Source of the DNA: Conus ventricosus
Lineage: Eukaryota > Mollusca > Gastropoda > Neogastropoda > Conidae
Direction of reading: 5' to 3'
Assembly (NCBI GenBank): GCA_018398815.1
Contig: CM031600.1
Coordinates: forward strand, 48,942,045-49,006,044
DNA: 64,000 nt
Below the pieces are notes generated by a model. It saw nothing but the letters and a program-made list of their open reading frames with translations. It ran no database searches and was not told the origin of the DNA. Shown piece after piece: positions 35,001 through 44,767 of the stretch (position 1 is its first letter; each line of letters begins with the position of its first letter). The position numbers and the translations under genes were made by a program.

Positions 35001-35834
35001 GCCTCTCCTGAAAAAGTTGCACTGGTCCCCGTTGAAGAAAGAATTAAATACAAATGTTGTTGTCTCTGCTTCAAGATTTTCACTGGCGATGCCCCTGCCT
35101 ATCTTTCCGATCTCTTCAAGTATATGTCCCATCACGAACGCTCCGCTCCTCCACCGACACCAGGACCTTCCGCTTTCCCAGTTACCGTCCCCATCAGTAA
35201 ACAGCATGGCGAACGAGCTTTCTCATACGCAGCTCCCAAACTCTGGAAAAACTCCCCTATGACTTAAGACATTCTCAAACCTTTTCTTCCTTCAAAACCT
35301 CCCTGAAAACCCACCTTTCAAACAATACTAAGAAGACAGTCATTACCAGATAGTTGATTGACTCTTGTTGTTTTTGTGGATCGCTTAGTAGTTTGTGTTT
35401 GTTGCGGCTGTTGTGTATTGTGTGTCTGTGCGTGAGAGTGTGTGTGCGCGTGGGAGAGAATGGGAGAGAGCCTTTGTTTTTCATTTCTGAGCCGTTTTTC
35501 ATGCATTTTCTTTACATTTAGCAATTGTATTTTTTCTGCCTTTGTAAAGCGCCTTGTGCCGTGGAAGGCGCTATATAAATCCCCATTATTATTATTATTA
35601 TTATTATTTAGTGGTTCAGATTTTTTTGGCTGCTTTTGTTTTTGTTGCCATTCTTTATATATTTTATAACCGTAATAACTGCCCCCAGCAGCAGCAAGGG
35701 CGCCAAAAATGGCAACAGTTTTAAGTTCAATATTCCATGAAGACTTTGGTGCTGTAGACCTTGAATTTAACTTGCTCTTGTTCTGGAGCTGGCATTGGAT
35801 CAAACTGTTGGCGTTGACGGTGTTATGTTTTCAT
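32061..35834 (-). pseudogene. Polinton membrane protein gene, split by a LINE
   Basis: The N-terminal part (35,834-35,610) has a Pro/Gln-rich start, then a single membrane segment TVAIFGALAAAGGSYYGYKI and a basic QQKQKQPKK stretch. The C-terminal part resumes beyond the LINE at about 32,150-32,061 and ends DPFKMQ. The homologue in copy 2 (48,945-49,244) ends DPFSME, which supports joining the two halves as one gene. One further frameshift near 35,735. Function unknown; probably a single-pass membrane or virion protein. Confidence 0.55.
32160..35609 (+). mobile_element. CR1/L2-group LINE with endonuclease and RT, inserted in Polinton copy 1
   Basis: More complete than the 6-kb copy. The APE-type endonuclease spans 32,500-33,170 (MLIIKECLVSYC region, LLIIGDFNVHYDDSSDP with the catalytic GDFN, and a LMSDHYSLVCHL end with the SDH triad). 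The RT spans 33,950-34,600, with YRPISNLPFLSKF, a broken AFDTIDHEILL, GVLG for PQGSVLGP and FADDTQLLHSS. The C-terminal domain runs to ~35,260 with RLDYCNCVLLG and APKLWKN. The 3' end has GCGCCTTGTGCCGTGG, GGCGCTATATAAATCC and an (ATT)n tail at 35,585-35,609. Multiple frameshifts. Confidence 0.9.
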
Positions 35835-35931
35835 TATGAGTTATATTCTGTGATTGTAACTTTAATTTTCTTTGCCTGTTTAACTCTGCTACTCTTTTTC
35901 TGCTGCAACACGCCCAGGATGCTTTAGCTTT

Positions 35932-36478
35932 TCACTCGTCACTATCTCTACCTGATTCAGTGTTTTCTGATTCAATGTTTCCTGATTCTGCTGATTTTCC
36001 GACTCGTTCATTTTGAAGGGAAATAAAATCTATATGATTAAAAGTAATTAATCCCATGATTAACGGCGATAACAATGTTCCAAATCTGTAATATAAATCA
36101 CAGCTTAGAGACTCTAATGACTTTGTTAAAACTGGATCTTGCGTTAAAATCATACGTAAGATCTTGTTCAGAATCAATGGGAGCAAATTTGCTGACTAGT
36201 TTAGTGTACAAACTAAGAACTGTTTGCCCAACGCTTTTTACCATTCTCGACCCAGCTGCGCTTCATACCTGTTGTGATACTTTATATGTCTTGCGGCGAC
36301 ATCTGTTGAATCTGTTCTATGCTGAATTCAGTTCCGAGGAACTGTTTTGTTTTCCCACATGCTGCTAAAGAATACAACCTCTCCTTTTGGGGCATAATAG
36401 CTTGGTCATCAACTTGGTCATTCATAAGTTCAGGAAGCTTTAGGCTGCCTGTAGCTGTAGCAGATCATCGCTGTTCAT
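35932..36478 (-). pseudogene. Conserved Polinton-associated protein (~180 aa), frameshifted
   Basis: ATG at 36,478 (MNSDDLL). Frames then shift at least three times: a FLGTEFSIEQIQQMS segment (~36,330-36,290), MVKSVGQTVLSLYTKLVSKF (~36,245-36,185), SLSCDLYYRFGTLLSPLIMG (~36,100-36,040), and an acidic Ser/Glu tail ending at 35,932. Copy 2 (49,247-49,837) carries the same series, so this is one gene. It is divergent from the membrane gene at 36,514 with a 35-bp shared promoter region. Function unknown. Confidence 0.65.
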
Positions 36479-36513
36479 GTTTTTTATTAATTATAATTAT
36501 TTTATTTTTTAAA
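36479..36513. promoter_or_regulatory. Shared divergent promoter region, T/A-rich
   Basis: Only 35 bp separate the start codons of the two divergent genes. It is almost entirely A/T and ends in TTATTTTTTAAAATG on one side and TAATAAAAAACATG on the other. Confidence 0.5.
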
Positions 36514-36744
36514 ATGAGCACCGAAAAAAACTATTATCAACTCGTATACCATTCTGCTGTTATTGGAGGTCTAAGTGTAGGATACACGATGCTTGGTAAA
36601 AGCCTGTTAAAAATAAAACCGGCAGATCTTGGCAAACTAGACTTTGAGGATTCAGCAAAGCTAATCGCTATTATTACAGCTTCATTTGCTACGAAAGATT
36701 TTCTAGTTAAGCAAGGAATAATTCCAGAGAATATAAATATGTAA
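36514..36744 (+). CDS. Small Polinton-associated membrane protein (76 aa)
   Basis: Single intact frame beginning MSTEKNYYQLVYHSAVIGG. Two hydrophobic stretches (about residues 13-31 and 50-62) flank KIKPADLGKLDFEDSAKLIA; the C-terminus is LVKQGIIPENINM. The start is preceded by TTTTTTAAAATG. A damaged homologue occurs in copy 2 at 50,107-50,340 and a diverged duplicate at 49,910-50,085. I recognise it as a family that recurs beside Polinton integrases in invertebrate genomes, but its role is unknown. The next gene starts 19 bp downstream. Confidence 0.75.
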   Translation: MSTEKNYYQLVYHSAVIGGLSVGYTMLGKSLLKIKPADLGKLDFEDSAKLIAIITASFATKDFLVKQGIIPENINM

Positions 36745-36763
36745 AAAAATACATTTATAAAAA

Positions 36764-37171
36764 ATGGCTTCACTCGTAATGATGATAGGTGGCGCTGTGG
36801 TGAATGCGCTTGCTTTTAGCGGAAGTAATTACGCATTTAGTAAACTACGGGATGACGGCGAGAGAAAAAGACATAACAAAGCTGTGGAGCAACTAGCTGC
36901 AGCACAAGATCGCTATGAAAAGCAGAGAATTGAGCAGTTAGATTTTATTAATAACACACTGAAAAAACAGGGACATGCAGCTTACACATTTAAAGATGTT
37001 GATCAAGCAATAAAAGAATATTATCTTGTAACGGGCAAACCAATCGAGACATTGCCCCCACCAAAATTCAGTGACTTTTATCATCCATCAGAAAAACAAA
37101 AGATGCAAGAAATCGCGTTTATTGCCGTTGGCATGACTGTTGTCTATTTTGTTGCGCATAATATTGGCTGA
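36764..37171 (+). CDS. Polinton-associated membrane/coiled-coil protein (135 aa)
   Basis: Intact frame from ATG at 36,764, preceded by TTTATAAAAAATGG. An N-terminal hydrophobic segment (SLVMMIGGAVVNALAF, residues 3-18) is followed by a charged helical region (residues 27-75, e.g. RKRHNKAVEQLAAAQDRYEK). Then come DVDQAIKEYYLVTGKP and FSDFYHPSEKQKMQE, and a C-terminal hydrophobic helix (residues 115-133). The copy 2 homologue at 50,368-50,770 is frameshifted. Seven bases separate it from the integrase ATG. Probable membrane-anchored element protein; function not known. Confidence 0.75.
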   Translation: MASLVMMIGGAVVNALAFSGSNYAFSKLRDDGERKRHNKAVEQLAAAQDRYEKQRIEQLDFINNTLKKQGHAAYTFKDVDQAIKEYYLVTGKPIETLPPPKFSDFYHPSEKQKMQEIAFIAVGMTVVYFVAHNIG

Positions 37172-37178
37172 ATAAAAA

Positions 37179-38084
37179 ATGAACAAAATTTATTATTCGC
37201 CAAAAGGATATTGGAAGGGAATCACGGCAATTAAAAAGCTAAGCCAAGCAGCTGGAGTCAGTGAACAAACAGCAAAGGAATGGTTATCTAAACAAGCGAT
37301 TTGGCAAATTTATTTACCTGCACCTAGACGAATACAGAGACCACACTTTGTGAATACAATACCGAACGACACCCATCAAATGGATCTTCTATATTTACCC
37401 CATGATACGATTAGACGAAAAAGATTTAAGTACGCACTCACAGTCATTGACATAGCTTCAAGATACAAAGATGCAGAACCATTAACACAAAAGAGTGCTT
37501 CTGCTGTTGCTGTTGCCATACAACTGATATACCAACGAGGCCCGCTAACTTATCCTCGCATGATTCAAGTTGATGATGGAAAAGAATTTAAAGGCCGAGT
37601 GAATCAATTATTGTTAAAACATAGAGTTACCATTAAAAGAGGCATTCCAGGAGTTCATAGATCACAGGCTTTAGTCGAAAACTTTAACAAACAGTTAGCT
37701 GAAAGACTTTTTTCCTACCAGTATCACAGAGAGCTTATTGACAATTCTCGCAACACAGAATGGGTTAGAAGACTGCCCTCAGTTTTGCGCGCAATGAATA
37801 ATGAAGAATTTAAAGGACTAAAACCAGTCCAAGCAATCAAAAGAAAAATAATAAATGTTGCTGAAGGAGAGTCTTCATCCAGCAAACTATTACCATTTGG
37901 ATTGAAAGTAAGGTACCTTTATTTACCGGGGGAAGCAGAAGGGGACACTCGCATCAGGGCAACAGATCCGGTTTGGAGTGTTGACCCATATGAAATAAAA
38001 AGAATTGTAAAGATGAATCCGCCGTGTATTATTTACGAGAAACTGACACAACAATACAACCAGCTCCTCAAAGATCTTTTGTGA
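37179..38084 (+). CDS. Polinton DDE integrase (retroviral-type)
   Basis: 301-aa frame with catalytic core D69 (HQMDLLYL), D132 (IQVDDGKEF) and E167 (SQALVENFN), a D-x34-E spacing. An N-terminal helix-turn-helix-like region (residues 12-45, VSEQTAKEWLSKQ) replaces the zinc finger of retroviral enzymes. The C-terminal part (residues 240-285, RIRATDPVWSVDPYEIKRIV) resembles the chromo/SH3-like tail of Polinton integrases. It would cut and join element ends to host DNA. The final residues differ from copy 2: a frameshift near 38,060 replaces a tail that, in another frame, runs to a stop at 38,126-38,128. Of the recognised enzyme genes here it is the least damaged. Confidence 0.9.
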   Translation: MNKIYYSPKGYWKGITAIKKLSQAAGVSEQTAKEWLSKQAIWQIYLPAPRRIQRPHFVNTIPNDTHQMDLLYLPHDTIRRKRFKYALTVIDIASRYKDAEPLTQKSASAVAVAIQLIYQRGPLTYPRMIQVDDGKEFKGRVNQLLLKHRVTIKRGIPGVHRSQALVENFNKQLAERLFSYQYHRELIDNSRNTEWVRRLPSVLRAMNNEEFKGLKPVQAIKRKIINVAEGESSSSKLLPFGLKVRYLYLPGEAEGDTRIRATDPVWSVDPYEIKRIVKMNPPCIIYEKLTQQYNQLLKDLL

Positions 38085-38128
38085 AAGAAGAACTGCAGAT
38101 AATCCCACCAGACACAGTTCCGCTTTAA

Positions 38129-39314
38129 TTAATTTACGGTTTTCCAATGTCCATATGCATATGAAAACTCTGGATTAACAAACACAACGTTTTGTGTTTG
38201 TTCTATCTAATGACTTCTTTGTTACAACAGTTGTGTTGATCTCATGTAGATTAGATCGCAGTTTTACGTTGTCATGATGAAAAGTCTTATTGCCAAACAA
38301 TGCTTCTTTATAGTTGTCATGTGATATGCTCAACTGCACAACACTGCGAGATATTCCCTTTGCTTTTTTGATAGTTTTCTCCTGGCTCGAAATACTGTAC
38401 ATTTTCGGCCTTAACCAATAAACTCCTTAATCACCTTTCCAGATAATTCATCCTTCATCTTTCCTAAAACCTTCTTATTAGTAATTGAATGTAAAGGCGA
38501 ATCTTTAGGGTAATCAGATGTGTCGTACCATCCCGCATGCCCTTTCGCTACTTCTATTTCCATGTCTTTATAGATGTCTTCAGTAGGGATATCTATAACA
38601 AAACTATCTGTATCTGTGTAAAGCACTCTAGACTCAGAATACGAGGGCTTAAAGTAGTCATAAAGAAATTCTAACATCAAAAGCTTTGATAATTCTAAAA
38701 CAGTAAACCCAATAAATACAGGTTTGTCCAATTTGACTTTCTTTTTTTTCATCATTATGCCAAAAAGCTGATCATGAAATCTTCTGAAGTCCTGATAATT
38801 AGGTTTTGAAGTCAGCTTAATTGCTTCGTTCTCTTTGGTGGCCAATCTAACATCTTTGCGCTTGTGCGGATTCTCCATAGTCTTTCCAAAACAGCTGTTG
38901 TTCATCAGCTTGAAAAAGTCTTTTTCCGAAGCATCTGTGGATTTAGTTCTAAGATCAGTGTTCTTCATGATGTATGGTTTCATGAACTGTTCTTGATCAA
39001 AAGCAATTATACGATGAACAGCTGTCAACTTCAAACCGTGTCTTAAATAAAATTGTAGAAGTCTGTAATGACATACATAATTTTTTTTGCCCCGAAGATT
39101 AGGCACAAGTTTAGGCGGCTCTGTTTTGCCATCTTTAGACTTTCTGCCGCTAACGGATAGTCATTATGCAAGTCATGGAGTTCTTGAGATATTCTAAGTC
39201 AACTTCCAGAATGTACCACGCTGTTGACCGCAAACTGCCAACCACTTTAATGCTTTTGAATATTTTTCGGATCACCGCCTGTGTACATTTTAAAGTTACG
39301 TAATGGAAGGATTG
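38129..39314 (-). pseudogene. polB: Polinton protein-primed DNA polymerase B, C-terminal part
   Basis: Partial palm-thumb region of a family B (protein-primed) polymerase; its N-terminal part is lost in the gap at 39,315. The main open frame (39,106-38,411) shows motif B FKLMNNSCFGKTMEN (residues 65-79) and motif C VLYTDTDSFV (residues 161-170) with both catalytic aspartates. The lysine-rich MMKKKKVKLDKPVFIGF lies between them, and the frame ends with GWYDTSDYPKDSPLH. Frameshifts at ~38,405 and ~38,180 separate the C-terminal tail (AKGISRSVV..., ending GHWKTVN at 38,129). Its stop directly abuts the alternative-frame end of the converging integrase. Confidence 0.88.
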
Positions 39315-39414
39315 NNNNNNNNNNNNNNNNNNNNNNNNNNNNNNNNNNNNNNNNNNNNNNNNNNNNNNNNNNNNNNNNNNNNNNNNNNNNNNNNNNNNNN
39401 NNNNNNNNNNNNNN
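39315..39414. other. Assembly gap (100 N)
   Basis: Exactly 100 N between the PolB fragment and the element terminus. Confidence 1.
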
Positions 39415-39539
39415 ACGGGAAAAAAAATTTAATGGACCTATAAATTCATTGATGTAAAAATAACTAATCAGACGAAGGCCAGTTGTTGTTCTGATTTATT
39501 AATGGTGCTGAAGTAGAAGAGCGTACTGTAAACCCTTAA
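39415..39539 (+). pseudogene. Penton-like minor capsid gene, last ~40 codons
   Basis: Aligns with 59,135-59,253 of copy 2: INSLDVKITNQ, then a disrupted LVVCSDLLMVLK stretch, then ERTVNP and stop. In copy 2 this same piece lies inside both terminal inverted repeats, so here it probably marks the element's terminal repeat rather than a complete gene. Confidence 0.6.
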
Positions 39540-39554
39540 TTTTTATGTCCCTGG

Positions 39555-39787
39555 AGAGAATGTAAATATCTTCGTTCACGATCACCAAATCTTATCTAGC
39601 ACGTAAGCCCCCGTTTTAAAACAACGATTATGTCGATTTTTGGCGGTTTTGCGTGTTATTTTTTTTTTGTAAAACAGGTGTTAATTTTGGCCAAAACTGG
39701 CATGAGATGGACGTGATTTGGATGTGAAAAGGGGGTTTTCGTGCAAAATAACATGGGTGGTCTTGAACATAGATATTTACTTTCTCT
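39555..39787. repeat. Polinton terminal module (233 bp, inverted ends)
   Basis: Starts AGAGAATGTAAATATCTTCG and ends TAGATATTTACTTTCTCT. The outermost ~60 bp are imperfect inverted repeats (CACGTAAGCCCCC against GGGGGTTTTCGTG). The same module closes copy 2 on both sides. Confidence 0.8.
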
Positions 39788-39917
39788 GGGGGCGGCAGAT
39801 CCTGTGCTGTAGTCGATGCAGCAGCTCAGCAGGAGACGGATATTCTTTGCCCACATTTTCATCTGATCTAGATACTCGAAAGAAGTGGATTCGGTTCGTG
39901 CAACCATGCCGGGCCGC

Positions 39918-40299
39918 TAAGCTCTTTTTACTAACGTCAGTTCCAGCTGGACCGCGGAAACGAGCTATTCCGGCAAGTGCCGAGCCCGTTCGAGTGGATC
40001 AAAAACTTCGTCTGCACTGTGCGCGTATACTTTGAAGGCGGAGTGGTAAGCTCGTACGTTTATTCTGTCTTATCTATGAACAGATCACACTTGTTAAATT
40101 GAATGAGCACGTTAAGGCTTGAGGAAGGAGGATCTCCGCTCGCCGTCCATGCGTGATCGCATCAAGAAGTCAGTCGGTAGCCTCCCTCGAGACTTCGGTA
40201 AAGTACGTACGCCTACGGAATGCTGTGTTCGGGCGTCCAGCTGGAAATGAATAGCTCGTTTCGTGGTCCAGCTGGAACTGACATGGCAAAAAGAACTTA
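39918..40299. repeat. MITE-like inverted repeat element
   Basis: Arms of ~51 bp at 39,918-39,970 and 40,249-40,299 share CAGTTCCAGCTGGACC and AACGAGCTATT in opposite orientation. No coding potential inside; target duplications not clear. Confidence 0.6.
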
Positions 40300-40645
40300 G
40301 CGTTCAAACTGATAAGGTAAAGGCCTTGCAGAAACATCCCCAGAGTCACATTGGCTGTCGCAATCATAGTCACTGCTTTTACATGATAAATTAAATACCG
40401 AGCGAGATGTGCAAGAACCATCAAAATCGCTTCTGTCGCCGTCGCTGTCACTCATGTGACGTCACATCCAAGAGCAGTTAAGCCATGCCAAGATTTAGTT
40501 GATTACCTCCCGTTTTCTTGATTACAGGTGAAAATACCCACTTTCGCGGATCGATTTCGTGTGATCGGGAGGGAATCGAATGTTTATTTTATCAATTTAT
40601 CAAACATTTCATATTTCTGCATAAGCTGACCAATTATCGAAAACC
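40300..40645. other. No feature recognised
   Basis: No convincing ORF or repeat before the start of the LINE 3' region. Confidence 0.5.
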
Positions 40646-40649
40646 TCTA

Positions 40650-43200
40650 AAGTAGACCTTTAAACATGACAGAAATCAATCCGACATCCACAACTTGTTG
40701 CAAATTTCTTGAACGTCATAAATTCTCCATTTGTTTTAAGAACATGTTGTATGGCATACACACTTTTTCTTATCAGTTTATCATGTTTAGTTACTACATT
40801 ACCAATTTTTAAGTTTTTGTTACAGGAAATCCGTTCAGGAAGCAATTCATTCCAAGTTGTAAGTTTTATATTGAAATGGAATGAATTATAAGCTCTCAGT
40901 ACATGCTTCCAAAAAGTGCTCATGTTTTTATACTTAAAATAGAAAACTGTCCCATAGTATTCTAGAAACGAAGGTATCGGCACTTTTCTGTTGCTATACA
41001 TTTCCATTTATGGTTGATTGTTTTCATTTTTTCGAATCCATGACAATTTCAGAGTACGAATATATTTTCTTATGTCGGACATATTCAGTCCACCCTATTT
41101 TGTTGTTTGATACAAGTCATCCGACTAATTTCATCTTGTTTCCCATTCCAGACAAACTGAAAGCATGGTTTCTGGAGATTTATTTTATAAAGGGTCTGGA
41201 AGTAATGTTCATAAGTGTACTAATTTGGACAAAACAAGCGATTTCAAAATAGCTACTCTACCTATTGAGGTAATGTTTCTTTGCAACCAATTTTTTTAAG
41301 GTACTTTTGTCTTCGAAACAATTTTCGTTATAGTTAATACTTGCTCAATCCTTATAGTTGATACTTGCTCAATCCTTTAGATCTTGAGTGAACCATATAT
41401 CTAGTATCTTGAATCTAGCAGGATTCTATATCATTTTTAGATGAGGACAGTAAGTTACATGTGATCTAGTTTTGCTTCCTGACAATACTGCTTGTGTTTT
41501 ACTACTGCTCACATGCAGTCCTGACACTCTGCCAAAGCAGTGAAGTAGAAGTATAGTTTTTATTTTCAAATGAAGTTTTATCTCCTGCATTAAATAAATG
41601 AGTACCATCGGCAAACTGAGAAATTTTGTGTTCAGTGTCACCAATCTAAATTTCTTTAATCAATTCCTCTTCCTTAATCATCATTGCCAAAAGTTTCGCA
41701 CAAAGAATAAACAAATCAGGGAAAGTGGTCTCCTTGTCTGCATCCTGTTTCTACCTGAAACCACATGGAAATATTTCGATTAACAAGAACTGATGACTTC
41801 ATATTTTTTGTAAAACGTTTCAATCCATCAACAAATACTCTCTCCAAACCCAAATCCTCTCAAGACTTTAAACATAAAATTCCAACTGAAAGAATCAAAA
41901 GCTTTTTCAATATCGATGCTTGGCAGTGAACCTGGAAAATTCTTTGCCTCTAAATAAGCAATATAGTCGTATATTGATCTCAAGTTGCCGGCTATATATC
42001 TGTTGGCCATAAAACTTAACTTTCTACATTATATCTTTCTGGTTTTCAGTGGAATTTCCATCTTTAATACTAATCTTGTCATCTGTTTGCAAAAAAAAAA
42101 TATTTTGAAACCTTCTCCCCTTCTGCAATCCATCTTGCTTTTAACACAGAAATAATCCTTCTATCCTCCTGTCCCAAATGGCTTCAAGTTCTTTTTCATG
42201 TTGTTAAGACTCACAGTTATATTTTCTGAATTTTTAATGTCTCAATATCTTTTGTACGTTTGTTTTCATGTTCTCTCATTTTCTTGTTTTTCATTTGGGA
42301 GCATAGGCAATGTTTTCGCACGTATTTTCATTAGCATAAAAAGTAAGGAGAAGTTTGTCAGAGATTTGTAATTCTATTTCAGATTTAGGGACATCCTTTA
42401 TTTGTTGTTCTGTCGTAGTTAACAGCTGCGTAATCACTAATAACGTCAAACATTTCTGGAATCATTTTTTCTACATACCATTTATCCCTAAGCAAAGAAA
42501 AATCAAATTTTCAAAATTATATTTTTTCGTTTGCGCCGAATTTTGGGCTAATATTACTATGGGGTGGTCAGAGCAGTATCCTGGAAGAATGCAGTATTTT
42601 CAAAGTACTAGAACAAAGCGTCTGACAATAGAAAATATCGAGCCCACTTTGCTTTAAAGGACTTAATCTTCTCAAGGTGGAACGTCTTCATTCTGGGTTT
42701 TCCCTTCAACATCGGATAATCCACATTATTCAGTCATTTTCTGTAGTTCTTTCCTATCCCTACCGTAGGATTATTCACTTGTTTATGAGTACAACAATCG
42801 ATACTGGATCCATTGCAATGTTCCAGTCGGCCACAGCAATGTTATTATGATTCTTTTAACTCTTGAGTTTTTCTGTGAACACTTATAAAACTATGGATCA
42901 GTCTCCATTCCGACCATAAGCATTAACTAAAAGTCTTTCCTTTTCCATGTAAAAAAAAGATATAATTATGAAATCGCCGTTTTCATCTTGGTAAAATTCT
43001 TATTTTAAAATCGAAGTTGTTTGAAAAAAAAGACAGCTACTCCTCTTGCATTTGATCGAAATGATGGCAAAGAAACATTCAAAGCGCCAATCAAATTTTA
43101 CATATTTTTCCAATTGTTGAAATGGTATATTTGGAGCAATAGATAGAGTATCTTTTTTGTTTCAGATGATGAAATACATCTCTCGTTTGTGCATGTCTCC
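40650..43200 (-). mobile_element. L1/Tx1-like LINE fragment, decayed
   Basis: Read from ~43,060 downwards on the minus strand. Endonuclease traces come first (RLLVNAYGRNGD; ADWNIAMDP near 42,830-42,800). The RT follows: a broken RYIAGNLRSIYDYIAYLEAK, SIDIEKAFDSFSWNFMFKVL (41,930-41,860, catalytic block), and HCFGRVSGLHVSSSKTQAV (41,540-41,480). The C-terminal domain carries WNELLPERISCNKNLKIGNV and LKTNGEFMTFKKFATSC (40,860-40,700). Many stops and frameshifts. AT-rich compared with its neighbours. Confidence 0.75.
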
Positions 43201-43234
43201 CAGTCCTTGACAGTTCAAGGCTTTTTCTGAGATC

Positions 43235-43350
43235 ACACGAGAACATGGCGGTAAGGGTCACAGAACTGAGATCACCACGACAGCATGGCGGTAAGGGTCA
43301 CAGAACTGAGACCACACAAGATGTGATAAGGTAACAGAACTAAGACCACA
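43235..43350. repeat. Minisatellite flank of Polinton copy 2 (left)
   Basis: Three degenerate ~37-bp units (CATGGCGGTAAGGGTCACAG, AACTGAGACCACAC), the same array as at 59,504-59,882. It ends in CCACA directly before the element. Confidence 0.85.
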
Positions 43351-43945
43351 AGAGAATGTACATATACGGGTTCAAGCTCACCCATCTTATTTTGCACGAA
43401 AACCCCCCTTTTCACAAACAAATCACTCCTTCTCATGCTACTTTTGGCCAAAATAACACCTTTTACAAACAAAATTAACACGCAAAAACTGCTAAAAATT
43501 GACGTAATCAGTACATTAAAATGGGGGCTTACGTGCAAGATAAGATTTGGTGATCGTGAACCCGAATATTTACATTCTCTCCATGACATAAAAATTAAGG
43601 TTTTACAGTACGCTCTTCTACTTCCAGCACCATAATAAATCAGAACAAACAACCGGCTCTCCATTTTGGTTAGTTATTTTTACATCCAATGAATTTATAG
43701 GCCCATTAATTAATTCTTTAAATTCACTGTTTTTTCCAACTGAGATTAATCGATAATCGCAAAACCCCACCCTAGTTGATGGCAAAACCTTTAGAACTGT
43801 AGACGGATAGCCATCAAACAAATTAGCATCTGTTTTTAACTGTTGTAAATGAACATTCAACATTGGTTCACGAGAAAATCAGAAGGTTTATTACCTTCAA
43901 ATTGATAGACATCTTCTCTTGTACTAAATCTATAAGCTCTGTCAC
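43351..43945. repeat. Left terminal inverted repeat of copy 2
   Basis: Contains the 230-bp terminal module (43,351-43,580) and then the reverse complement of the penton gene end. Homology to the right end stops near 43,945, where CA/C-rich low-complexity sequence begins. Confidence 0.8.
43595..43945 (-). pseudogene. Penton C-terminal fragment within the left TIR
   Basis: Minus-strand frame reading RAYRFSTREDVYQFEGNKPS, then (after a frameshift) VHLQQLKTDANLFDGYPST and KELINGPINSLDVKITNQNG. It retains a 22-bp stretch that is missing from the right-end gene near 58,945, so the two repeats are not identical. Confidence 0.7.
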
Positions 43946-44294
43946 TACACATACACTACCCCCCCTCCACCCCCACACACACACGCACACACACATATAA
44001 CTTCTTCTTATTCTTGCGCAAAACAAGAGGAACTGATTACTTAATTTTTTTAATTTATGATTTTATTTGAGTTTTAAAATGAAGCCCGACTAGCTACAGA
44101 GCTTATTAATATTACTTTACGAGTTAGTTTGGGGAGAGGGAGGTGAAAAGATCAGTTAAAGAGCAGGTTTGAAGAATTAATTACTGATCTTTTTGAGCGC
44201 ATAAATATGCGAGAAGCGGGAAGCGGGCCCATCAGTAAAATACCGATCTTGGCCCCAACCGGTTATAAAGTTGTTTGCCATTTTAGTTGATAAT
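43946..44294. other. Low-complexity C/CA stretch and AT-rich leader, no gene
   Basis: CCCCCCTCCACCCCC and (CA)n at 43,964-43,997, then AT-rich DNA with scattered coding-like remnants (FEELITDLFERINMREAGSG near 44,170-44,230). Confidence 0.5.
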
Positions 44295-44405
44295 ATGGCT
44301 CCTGAAGATGTTAATCTGACTGTTTTCTACGGCTCTAAAGGAGTAGCTATTCGCTTTAATAAAGATCAGGTTTTACGATTAGAAAAGACTATGAAAAACA
44401 GCTGA
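44295..44405 (+). CDS. Hypothetical 36-aa Polinton protein
   Basis: MAPEDVNLTVFYGSKGVAIR, then a basic end (LRLEKTMKNS). First ORF inside the left repeat. No family recognised; could be a peptide or the remnant of a larger gene. Confidence 0.4.
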   Translation: MAPEDVNLTVFYGSKGVAIRFNKDQVLRLEKTMKNS

Positions 44406-44442
44406 ATTTACAATTATTTTTTTATTTATTTTAGATTTAAAA

Positions 44443-44702
44443 ATGGCTGTCGAACTCAGTGAATCTGATTTAAAGTTGTAATGAACTATTTGACGAAACA
44501 ATGAAAGTATTAAACATTGATTTTAGTGATTTGGTTTGAGAATGATGTAAACAATATAATAAAAGATCATAGTGAACTATTTAACGAAGAATTTAAAGTG
44601 ATGAACATTGACTGTAGTGATTCAGAAAAGCTAAAATATTAGCAGGTTTTATTGTAAGGCTAACGTGTCTTGAAGTGTTGCAACGCTTGGGTGAAGAATA
44701 AA
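44443..44702 (+). pseudogene. Hypothetical small acidic Polinton protein, frameshifted
   Basis: ATG at 44,443 preceded by GATTTAAAAATGG. Contains an internally repeated segment (ELFDETMKVLNIDFSDL and ELFNEEFKVMNIDCSDS), followed by ILAGFIVRLTCLEVLQRLGE. Frame lost twice. Function unknown. Confidence 0.45.
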
Positions 44703-44767
44703 AGCGTGTTTACTTACTTTCATTACATTTATTTTTTTAATTTACGTAAATATTTGTGTTTAAAAAA

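Larger units (their letters stand above)
31541..39787 (+). mobile_element. Polinton/Maverick copy 1, partial and rearranged
   Basis: Contains, in plus-strand order: a TTAAG repeat, a Cys-rich minus gene, a membrane gene split by a LINE, a minus gene of ~180 codons, two small membrane genes, a DDE integrase, a converging PolB fragment, the 100-N gap, a penton C-terminal fragment and the terminal 233-bp module. The capsid genes and the other end are not present. Relative to copy 2, the integrase block is inverted with respect to PolB and the terminus. Confidence 0.8.
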
